A DNA stretch of 64,000 bases from Streptomyces sp. B93 (GTDB lineage: Bacteria > Actinomycetota > Actinomycetes > Streptomycetales > Streptomycetaceae), in the NCBI RefSeq assembly GCF_018070565.1, contig NZ_JAGPXL010000014.1, positions 62,001 through 126,000 on the forward strand, given 5' to 3'. This document shows positions 56,344 through 64,000 of the stretch, in pieces (position 1 is the first letter of the stretch; each line of letters starts with the position of its first letter). Both the position numbers and the translations under genes were made by a program. The notes under the pieces are model-generated. The model made no database searches. It worked only from the letters and a program-made list of their open reading frames with translations, and was not told the origin of the DNA.

Positions 56344-56647
56344 CGGTTCGCTCCACCCTCCATCATCGACCTTGCTCGGGTCATATGCCAGTCCGGAAAT
56401 TCCGGTAGTCCGGCGCAACCATCCCGGCGGCCGGTGGGTCGTAGTGGGCGTCAGGGCCTCTGGAGGGGGATTCCGGGGGGAATCCGGGGGGATCTTGGGA
56501 GGCCCTGAAGGGGAGGGAAGGAAAAGGGGAGGGAACCCGAGGGGGCCGGTCGACGGACCGGCCCCCTCGAAGTGCCCTTGAGCTTCCCCCCGGTGCTTCC
56601 AGGCCGCCTCCCCCTCGTGCCGCTACGGCTCCCCTACCCCCGTCCCG
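56344..56647. other. Gvp operon promoter region and ribokinase 3' region (no gene)
   Basis: This 304-bp gap holds the leader of the gvp operon and a strong hairpin. The plus strand is G-rich with GGAAGGGAAGGAAAAGGGGA-like runs at 56461-56533. I see no -35/-10 pair of good quality. Confidence 0.4.
56538..56569 (-). terminator. Strong hairpin after the ribokinase gene
   Basis: A 14-bp stem (56538-56551 with 56556-56569; core GAGGGGGCCGGTC / GACCGGCCCCCTC) closes a 4-nt GACG loop. It lies 79 nt past the ribokinase stop and before the gvp operon, so it should insulate the two. Confidence 0.85.
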
Positions 56648-57550
56648 CTACGGCTCCCCGACCTCCGCGGCCGTCGGATACGACTCCTGCGCCCCCGCCC
56701 TGGTGACCGCCGCCGCGCCCACCCGTGCCGCGTAGGCCGCCGCCCGCGCGAGCGGCTCGCCCGCCCCGAGCCGCCAGGCCAGCGCCGCGGTGAACGCGTC
56801 GCCCGCGCCGGTGGTGTCCACCACGTCGACCGGCACCGACGGCACATGGACGACCCCCTCCCCGGACGCCACCAGCGCGCCTTCGGCGCCGAGGGTGACG
56901 ACCACCGAGCGGGGGCCCTTGGCGAGCAGCAGCCGCGCCCAGTCCCCGGGGGCGTCGCTGACACAGGCCGCGCCAAGGATGACGCGGGCCTCGTGCTCGT
57001 TGACGATCAGCGGGTCGCAGGCGCCCAGCACCTCGCCGGGCAGCCGCCGGGGCGGCGACGGGTTCAGCACGAAGCGGCTGCCGGGCGCCAGGCTCCTCAC
57101 CACCGCCACGACCGTCTCCAGCGGGATCTCCAACTGCGTCGAGACGACCCGGGAGGCATGGAAGAGGCTGGCCGCGGCCCGTACGTCGGCGGGGGTGAGC
57201 TTCCCGTTGGCGCCGGGCGACACCACGATGCTGTTGTCCCCGGACGGGTCCACGGTGATCAGCGCGACGCCGGTCGGCGCCCCGCCCACCAGCACGCCCA
57301 CCGTGTCCACCCCGGCCGCCCGCTGCGAGTCCAGCAGCAGCCGTCCGTACGCGTCGTCGCCGACCCTGGCCAGCAGGGCCGTACGCGCCCCGAGCCGGGC
57401 GGCGGCGACGGCCTGGTTGGCGCCCTTGCCGCCGGGGTGGACGGCGAGGTCCGAGCCGAGCACCGTCTCCCCGGCGTCCGGCCGCCGCTCGACGGCGATC
57501 ACCAGGTCGGCGTTGGCCGATCCCACCACCAGCAGGTCGTAGTGGTACAT
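56648..57550 (-). CDS. rbsK: Ribokinase (300 aa)
   Basis: PfkB-family kinase phosphorylating ribose to ribose-5-phosphate. DLLVVGSANADLVIAVERRP opens; GGKGANQAVAAARLGA is the PfkB signature 1; VVDTTGAGDAFTAALAWRLG (catalytic Asp in GAGD) is signature 2. ATG 57550 has GGAGAGAGG upstream; GTG 57556 is an alternative. No ribose transporter is adjacent, so it may use another source of ribose. Confidence 0.9.
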   Translation of the reverse strand: MYHYDLLVVGSANADLVIAVERRPDAGETVLGSDLAVHPGGKGANQAVAAARLGARTALLARVGDDAYGRLLLDSQRAAGVDTVGVLVGGAPTGVALITVDPSGDNSIVVSPGANGKLTPADVRAAASLFHASRVVSTQLEIPLETVVAVVRSLAPGSRFVLNPSPPRRLPGEVLGACDPLIVNEHEARVILGAACVSDAPGDWARLLLAKGPRSVVVTLGAEGALVASGEGVVHVPSVPVDVVDTTGAGDAFTAALAWRLGAGEPLARAAAYAARVGAAAVTRAGAQESYPTAAEVGEP

Positions 57551-57624
57551 CAGCACCCTCTCTCCGTACGGGGCTCCGGCAGGCGTCCCCGTGCACTGTC
57601 AGTCGCACCCGCTACGGTCGGATC

Positions 57625-59892
57625 ATGTCCAATGAGGCGGGGAACGCGCAGGGGGAACGGCGATCGGCCGTCCTCGAAGGCGTCCTGGAGCGGATCACCT
57701 ACGCCAACGAGGAGAACGGCTACACGGTCGCGCGCGTCGACACCGGCAGAGGCGCCGGCGATCTGCTCACGGTCGTCGGCGCGCTGCTCGGCGCCCAGGT
57801 CGGGGAGTCGCTGCGGATGGAGGGCCGCTGGGGCTCCCACCCGCAGTACGGCAAGCAGTTCACGGTGGAGAACTACACGACGGTCCTCCCGGCCACCGTC
57901 CAGGGCATCCGCCGCTATCTCGGCTCCGGCCTGGTCAAGGGCATCGGCCCGGTCTTCGCCGACCGCATCACCCAGCACTTCGGCCTGGACACCCTGAAGA
58001 TCATCGAGGAGGAGCCCAAGCGTCTGATCGAGGTCCCCGGCCTCGGCCCCAAGCGGACCAAGAAGATCGCCGACGCCTGGGAGGAACAGAAGGCGATCAA
58101 GGAGGTGATGCTGTTCCTCCAGACCGTGGAGGTCTCCACCTCCATCGCGGTGCGCATCTACAAGAAGTACGGCGACGCCTCCATCTCCGTCGTCAGGAAC
58201 CAGCCCTACCGGCTGGCCGCCGACGTCTGGGGCATCGGCTTCCTCACCGCCGACAAGATCGCCCAGTCCGTCGGCATCCCCCACGACAGCCCGGAGCGCG
58301 TCAAGGCGGGCCTCCAGTACGCGCTGTCGCAGTCCACCGACCAGGGCCACTGCTTCCTCCCCGAGGAGCGGCTGATCGCCGACGCGGTCAAGCTGCTCCA
58401 GGTCGACACCGGCCTGGTCATCGACTGCCTCGCGGAGCTGGCGCAGCCCCCGGAGGACGGCGCCGACCCCGGGGTCGTACGAGAACAGGTGCCCGGCCCC
58501 GACGGCGCCTCCGAGCCCGTCACCGCCGTCTACCTGGTCCCCTTCCACCGCGCCGAACTCTCCCTCTCCGCCCAGCTGCTGCGCCTGCTGCGCACCGACG
58601 AGGACCGGATGCCGGGCTTTGGGGACGTCGCCTGGGACAAGGCGCTGAGCTGGCTGAAGGGCCGTACGGGCGCTGAGCTGGCGCCCGAGCAGGAGGCGGC
58701 CGTCAAGCTGGCGCTGACCGAGAAGGTCGCCGTCCTCACCGGCGGTCCGGGCTGCGGCAAGTCCTTCACGGTCCGCTCGGTCGTGGAGCTGGCCCGCGCC
58801 AAGAAGGCGAAGGTGGTGCTGGCCGCGCCCACCGGCCGGGCCGCCAAGCGGCTCGCGGAGCTGACCGGCGCCGAGGCGTCCACCGTGCACCGGCTCCTCG
58901 AACTGAAGCCGGGCGGTGACGCGGCGTACGACAAGGACCGTCCGCTGGACGCCGATCTGGTGGTCGTCGACGAGGCGTCGATGCTGGATCTGCTGCTGGC
59001 CAACAAGCTGGTCAAGGCGGTGCCGCCGGGCGCGCACCTGCTGTTCGTCGGCGATGTCGACCAGCTGCCCAGCGTCGGCGCGGGCGAGGTGCTGCGCGAT
59101 CTGCTGGCCGACGGCAGCCCGGTCCCGGCGGTGCGGCTCACGCGTGTGTTCCGCCAGGCCCAGCAGTCCGGCGTGGTGACCAACGCGCACCGGATCAACG
59201 CGGGGCAGCATCCGGTGACCGACGGCCTGAAGGACTTCTTCCTCTTCGTGGAGGACGACACGGAGGAAGCGGGACGGCTGACGGTGGACGTGGCGGCCCG
59301 CCGTATCCCGGCGAAGTTCGGGCTGGACCCGCGCCGGGACGTGCAGGTCCTGGCCCCTATGCACCGCGGACCGGCCGGGGCGGGCACGCTCAACGGCCTG
59401 CTCCAGCAGGCCATCACCCCGGGCCGCCCGGACCTTCCCGAGCGGCGGTTCGGCGGCCGGGTGTTCCGTGTCGGCGACAAGGTCACCCAGATCCGCAACA
59501 ATTACGAGAAGGGCAAGAACGGGGTCTTCAACGGCACCGTGGGCGTGGTCACCTCGCTCGACCCGGTCGAGCAGCGGCTGACGGTGCTGACGGACGAGGA
59601 CGAGGAGGTTCCGTATGACTTCGACGAACTGGACGAACTGGCGCACGCGTACGCGGTGACCATCCACCGCTCGCAGGGCAGTGAGTACCCGGCGGTCGTC
59701 ATCCCGGTGACCACGGGCGCCTGGATGATGCTCCAGCGCAATCTGCTCTACACGGCGGTCACCCGCGCCAAGCGCCTGGTCGTGCTCGTCGGCTCCCGCA
59801 AGGCGATCGGACAGGCGGTGCGCACGGTGTCGGCGGGGCGGCGCTGCACGGCGCTGGACTTCCGTCTCTCGCCGCGCCACGCGGGCCGGTGA
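57625..59892 (+). CDS. RecD2-like superfamily 1B DNA helicase (755 aa)
   Basis: ATP-dependent 5'-3' helicase of the RecD2 type (no RecBC partner genes nearby). N-terminal domain (about 1-340) with OB-like and helix-hairpin-helix features (IKGIGPVFADRITQHFG, VPGLGPKRTKKIADAW). Helicase motif I is GGPGCGKSF (373-381, K379), motif Ia LAAPTGRAAKRLAEL, motif II VVVDEASM, motif III LFVGDVDQLPSVG, and motif VI VTRAKRLVVLVGS. ATG 57625 starts MSNEAGNAQGERR. It is divergent from ribokinase with 74 nt between starts. Confidence 0.92.
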   Translation: MSNEAGNAQGERRSAVLEGVLERITYANEENGYTVARVDTGRGAGDLLTVVGALLGAQVGESLRMEGRWGSHPQYGKQFTVENYTTVLPATVQGIRRYLGSGLVKGIGPVFADRITQHFGLDTLKIIEEEPKRLIEVPGLGPKRTKKIADAWEEQKAIKEVMLFLQTVEVSTSIAVRIYKKYGDASISVVRNQPYRLAADVWGIGFLTADKIAQSVGIPHDSPERVKAGLQYALSQSTDQGHCFLPEERLIADAVKLLQVDTGLVIDCLAELAQPPEDGADPGVVREQVPGPDGASEPVTAVYLVPFHRAELSLSAQLLRLLRTDEDRMPGFGDVAWDKALSWLKGRTGAELAPEQEAAVKLALTEKVAVLTGGPGCGKSFTVRSVVELARAKKAKVVLAAPTGRAAKRLAELTGAEASTVHRLLELKPGGDAAYDKDRPLDADLVVVDEASMLDLLLANKLVKAVPPGAHLLFVGDVDQLPSVGAGEVLRDLLADGSPVPAVRLTRVFRQAQQSGVVTNAHRINAGQHPVTDGLKDFFLFVEDDTEEAGRLTVDVAARRIPAKFGLDPRRDVQVLAPMHRGPAGAGTLNGLLQQAITPGRPDLPERRFGGRVFRVGDKVTQIRNNYEKGKNGVFNGTVGVVTSLDPVEQRLTVLTDEDEEVPYDFDELDELAHAYAVTIHRSQGSEYPAVVIPVTTGAWMMLQRNLLYTAVTRAKRLVVLVGSRKAIGQAVRTVSAGRRCTALDFRLSPRHAGR

Positions 59893-60005
59893 GAACGGCC
59901 TTTCGGGTCGTGAAGGGCGCACCGGGCAAAAAATGATCGATCAAACGAGTCGTGAAGGTCACAGAGCACTTCCGGATGCGGAAGCGAGCGTGCAGGATGG
60001 GCAAG

Positions 60006-60028
60006 TTGGCGGCACTCAGTGCCGCCAA
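60006..60028. promoter_or_regulatory. Perfect 23-bp palindrome upstream of citrate synthase
   Basis: TTGGCGGCACT, a single C, and AGTGCCGCCAA (11-bp arms) form a perfect odd-centred palindrome 105 bp before the citA start and 113 bp after the recD2 stop. The length and lack of loop favour a dimeric regulator operator over a simple terminator. A 10-bp palindrome TGATCGATCA lies upstream at 59934-59943. Confidence 0.65.
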
Positions 60029-60133
60029 TAAGCCCAATGGTCGACCCCGAGTGCACTCTCCTGAGCCAAATGGGGGATGGTAGAGACAGTCAGGGCACCT
60101 CGAAGATGAGGCACTACGTCGGTGAGGGAAGAC

Positions 60134-61423
<1,290 letters not shown>

Positions 61424-61446
61424 GCCGCACCCGCACCCGCACGCGC

Positions 61447-61480
61447 AGGTCCCGCATCCGACTCCTGGGGTGCGGGACCT
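61447..61480. terminator. Hairpin downstream of citA
   Basis: AGGTCCCGCA (61447-61456) pairs with TGCGGGACCT (61471-61480) around a 14-nt loop, 24 nt past the citA stop. Good terminator candidate. Confidence 0.75.
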
Positions 61481-61532
61481 TCTGCGTACCACTGCGGCTT
61501 GAGTACGGGTGGGCGGGCGGCGGGAACGGCAG

Positions 61533-61702
61533 AAGGCGCCCCGGTGCGTCAGTCCCCCCACGGGCCGACGACCAGGGCGCCTTCCCATGTCCCGGTGCGG
61601 ATTCCCCCCACGGGATCCGGCCGGGCGCTTGTGAGGACCAGCGCCTGAATCGCTGTGTTGCTGCCGTACTGCTTTCGTACCGCTGTGTTGTTGCCGTACT
61701 GC
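61533..61702. repeat. Repeat-rich noncoding spacer between citA and the copper ATPase
   Basis: Within 61424-61994 (571 bp, no supported gene) there are three patterns. First, CCGGTGCG followed by TCCCCCCACGGG occurs at 61540-61564 and 61591-61614, 51 bp apart. Second, AAGGCGCCC (61533-61541) and GGGCGCCTT (61575-61583) are inverted. Third, CGCTGTGTTGCTGCCGTACT occurs at 61651-61672 and again at 61681-61702 (22 bp, one mismatch, period 30). Short open frames here encode only repeat-like peptides. Confidence 0.75.
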
Positions 61703-61994
61703 CTGCGGTCTGCCGGGGACACGCACGCTGGGGTGGCCGCTCAAAGCTCCCCGGTGTACGTGCCCCGGCAACGCAATCTCCGAGGAAGTCCCCCAAGACA
61801 TCCTCGGAAGTGCCAGCCAACGCCCCCCAAGACGCTGTCTGACATCGCCAACTTAGACCTTCGAACCCCTTCGATGGTTACGTTCACATCACTGTGATCT
61901 GCGTCTCTTGCATTTGTCCTATTAGGTGCACAAGAGGCCCGATTCGGTGAACGGGGCTCAAGCGTAAGGAAGATGCGCGAGCCTTGTGAAGAGC

Positions 61995-64000
61995 TTATGT
62001 GAGGGTCGCGCCGGACTCCAGAGGGATCCCGGACCGAAAAGTGCGCAGCCGCAGACTGTTCGTCACCACGAACACCGAGGAGAACGCCATCGCCGCCCCC
62101 GCGATCATCGGGTTGAGCAGCCCGGCCGCGGCCAGCGGCAGCGCGGCCACGTTGTAACCGAACGCCCATACGAGATTGCCCTTGATGGTGGCGAGCGTGC
62201 GCCGGGACAGCCGGATGGCGTCCGCCGCCGCCCGCAGGTCACCGCGGACCAGCGTCAGGTCGCCCGCCTCGATCGCGGCGTCGGTGCCCGTGCCCAGGGC
62301 CAGCCCCAGGTCGGCGGCGGCCAGCGCGGCGGCGTCGTTGACCCCGTCGCCGACCATGGCGACGACCCGTCCCTCGCGCTGCAACCGCCGTACGGCGTCG
62401 ACCTTGTCCTCGGGGAGCACCTCGGCGATCACCTCGCCGATGCCGACCTCCGCGGCCACCGCCTCGGCCACCGTCCGGTTGTCCCCGGTCAGCAGGACCG
62501 GCGTCAGCCCCAGCGCGCGCAGCTGGCGCACCGCCTCGGCGCTGGTCCCCTTGACCGCGTCGGCGACGGCGAGCACCCCGCGCGCCCGCCCGTCCCAGCC
62601 GACCACGACGGCCGTGCGTCCGGCTCGCTCGGCCCGCTCCCGGGCCCGGGCCAGCTCCTCGGGGACCTCGTCGAAGAGACGGCCGACGGCCACCTCCTTG
62701 GCCTCCACGCGCCCGCGTACGCCCCTGCCGGGGACGTTCTCGAAGCCCTCGGCCCCCGGCAGCGGGCCGACCCGCTCCTCGGCCCCCGCGGCCACCGCGC
62801 GGGCGACGGGGTGCTCGGAGGCGTGCTCCAGGGCGCCCGCGAGCCGCAGCACCTCCTTGTCGTCGGTGTCCTCGGCGGCGTACACCTCCCGCAGGGTCAT
62901 CCGGCCGGTGGTGACGGTGCCGGTCTTGTCGAGGACGACGGTGTCGACGCGCCGGGTGGACTCCAGCACCTCCGGTCCCTTGATCAGGATGCCGAGCTGG
63001 GCGCCGCGCCCGGTGCCGACCATGAGCGCGGTCGGCGTGGCCAGGCCCAGGGCGCACGGGCAGGCGATGATCAGTACGGCGACGGCGGCGGTGAACGCGG
63101 CGACGGTGTCCCCGGTGCCGCCCAGCCAGCCGCCGAAGGTGGCGGTGGCGATCAGCAGCACGACCGGTACGAAGACGGCGGAGACCCGGTCGGCGAGCCG
63201 CTGCACCTCGGCCTTGCCGTTCTGCGCGTCCTCGACCAGCTTGGCCATCCGCGCGAGCTGGGTGTCGGCGCCGACCCGGGTGGCCTCGACGACCAGCCGT
63301 CCCCCGGCGTTGACGGTCGCGCCGGTCACGGTGTCGCCGACGGTCACGTCCACCGGCGCGGACTCGCCGGTGAGCATGGAGGCGTCGACGGCGGAGGCGC
63401 CCTCGGCCACGGTGCCGTCGGTGGCGATCTTCTCGCCGGGGCGTACGACGAACCGGTCCCCGACCGCCAGTTCGGCGACCGGGACACGGACCTCACGCCC
63501 GGCCCGCAGTACGGCCACGTCCTTGGTGCCCAGCTCCATCAGCGCCCGCAGCGCGGCGCCCGCGCGGCGCTTGGAGCGGGCCTCCAGATAGCGGCCGAGG
63601 AGCAGGAAGGCGGTGACTCCGGCGGCGACCTCCAGATAGATCGTCGAGGCACCGTCGGCGCGGGAGACGGTGAGGTCGAAGCCGTGCCGCATGCCGGGCA
63701 TGCCCGCGTCACCGAGGAAGAGCGCCCACAGCGACCAGCCGAACGCGGCGAGGGTGCCGACCGACACCAGGGTGTCCATGGTGGCGGCGGCGTGCCGGGC
63801 GTTGGTCCAGGCGGCCCGGTGGAAGGGCCAGCCGCCCCAGACGACGACCGGGGCGGCGAGCGTGAGGGAGAGCCACTGCCAGTTGTCGAACTGGAGGGAG
63901 GGGACCATCGCCAGCAGGATCACGGGGACGGCGAGCGCCACGGAGACCAGCAGCCGCTGGCGCAGGGTGTCGAGTTCGGGGTCGCCGGTGCGCTGTTCCG
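61995..64000 (-). CDS. copA: Copper-translocating P1B-type ATPase, C-terminal 668 residues (N-terminus beyond window)
   Basis: P-type ATPase exporting Cu(I). Membrane part with the CPC ion motif in [20 protein letters not shown]. The actuator loop has [11 protein letters not shown]. The phosphorylation site is [11 protein letters not shown] (Asp of DKTGT), and the nucleotide domain with [17 protein letters not shown] and the hinge [19 protein letters not shown] follow. The reading frame runs unbroken to the right edge (…[20 protein letters not shown]), so the HMA domain(s) and start are off-window. The C-terminus ends GATLT. Confidence 0.94.
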   Translation of the reverse strand, partial: EQRTGDPELDTLRQRLLVSVALAVPVILLAMVPSLQFDNWQWLSLTLAAPVVVWGGWPFHRAAWTNARHAAATMDTLVSVGTLAAFGWSLWALFLGDAGMPGMRHGFDLTVSRADGASTIYLEVAAGVTAFLLLGRYLEARSKRRAGAALRALMELGTKDVAVLRAGREVRVPVAELAVGDRFVVRPGEKIATDGTVAEGASAVDASMLTGESAPVDVTVGDTVTGATVNAGGRLVVEATRVGADTQLARMAKLVEDAQNGKAEVQRLADRVSAVFVPVVLLIATATFGGWLGGTGDTVAAFTAAVAVLIIACPCALGLATPTALMVGTGRGAQLGILIKGPEVLESTRRVDTVVLDKTGTVTTGRMTLREVYAAEDTDDKEVLRLAGALEHASEHPVARAVAAGAEERVGPLPGAEGFENVPGRGVRGRVEAKEVAVGRLFDEVPEELARARERAERAGRTAVVVGWDGRARGVLAVADAVKGTSAEAVRQLRALGLTPVLLTGDNRTVAEAVAAEVGIGEVIAEVLPEDKVDAVRRLQREGRVVAMVGDGVNDAAALAAADLGLALGTGTDAAIEAGDLTLVRGDLRAAADAIRLSRRTLATIKGNLVWAFGYNVAALPLAAAGLLNPMIAGAAMAFSSVFVVTNSLRLRTFRSGIPLESGATLT

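Noticed and set aside
61655-61897. 80-codon open frame in the citA-copA spacer
   Set aside because: Its N-terminal half only reproduces the 22-bp DNA repeat; no RBS and no conserved sequence.

Overview
The window is high-GC actinobacterial chromosome with strongly G/C-biased third codon positions, many GTG starts and 4-nt stop/start overlaps. Gene content and order (glmS, GH20 hexosaminidase, desferrioxamine genes, leucine-catabolism operon, agmatinase block, MMPL and ABC exporters, citrate synthase, copper ATPase) match from memory the S. coelicolor SCO2789-SCO2731 neighbourhood. The source is therefore a Streptomyces chromosome core, not a plasmid or phage. No rRNA, tRNA or CRISPR array was seen.

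Region 1 (1-10.4 kb) links amino sugars and iron. It holds the 5' end of glmS, a small unknown gene, a DUF4429/SHOCT gene with a triplicated 3' end, and a secreted GH20 hexosaminidase behind a DasR-type (dre) site. The siderophore block follows: desABCD makes desferrioxamine from lysine, and desE/desF encode the ferrioxamine lipoprotein receptor and a ferric-siderophore reductase. Both transcription units have a 19-bp iron box. Region 2 (10.4-21.3 kb) is acyl-CoA metabolism: a leucine/isovalerate operon (acyl-CoA dehydrogenase, HMG-CoA lyase, biotin-dependent carboxylase subunits) divergent from a TetR gene across two palindromic operators, then a phosphatase-like gene, an epimerase remnant, a TesB thioesterase and a second acyl-CoA dehydrogenase.

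Region 3 (21.3-27.2 kb) is a PucR regulator divergent from a Na+/solute symporter, a ureohydrolase and a ThDP decarboxylase, proposed here as a guanidino-compound (arginine transaminase-type) route. Region 4 (27.2-42.3 kb) carries secreted proteins (I36-like inhibitor, endonuclease I, S37 peptidase, GH3 N-acetylglucosaminidase, lipoproteins), an MMPL exporter, a single-chain ABC exporter with one degenerate ATP site, and a divergent LysR/EamA pair. Region 5 (42.3-44.6 kb) is the main rearranged spot: degenerate ~60-bp tandem repeats, then an IS3-type transposase fragment fused in frame to the C-terminus of an XRE regulator beside its flavoprotein partner.

Region 6 (44.6-51.2 kb) has a TIM-barrel isomerase, a MarR-GNAT fusion, and a LacI regulator divergent from a translationally coupled three-gene carbohydrate operon (Gfo/Idh/MocA oxidoreductase, DUF993 aldolase-like protein, TIM-barrel isomerase) of unknown substrate. 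Region 7 (51.2-56.4 kb) is a complete minus-strand gas-vesicle operon gvpOAFGYZJLSK, separated from the carbohydrate operon by repeats of a 17-bp palindrome. Region 8 (56.6-64 kb) has ribokinase, a RecD2-like helicase, citrate synthase preceded by a perfect 23-bp palindrome, a 570-bp repeat-rich spacer, and most of a copper P-type ATPase running off the right edge.
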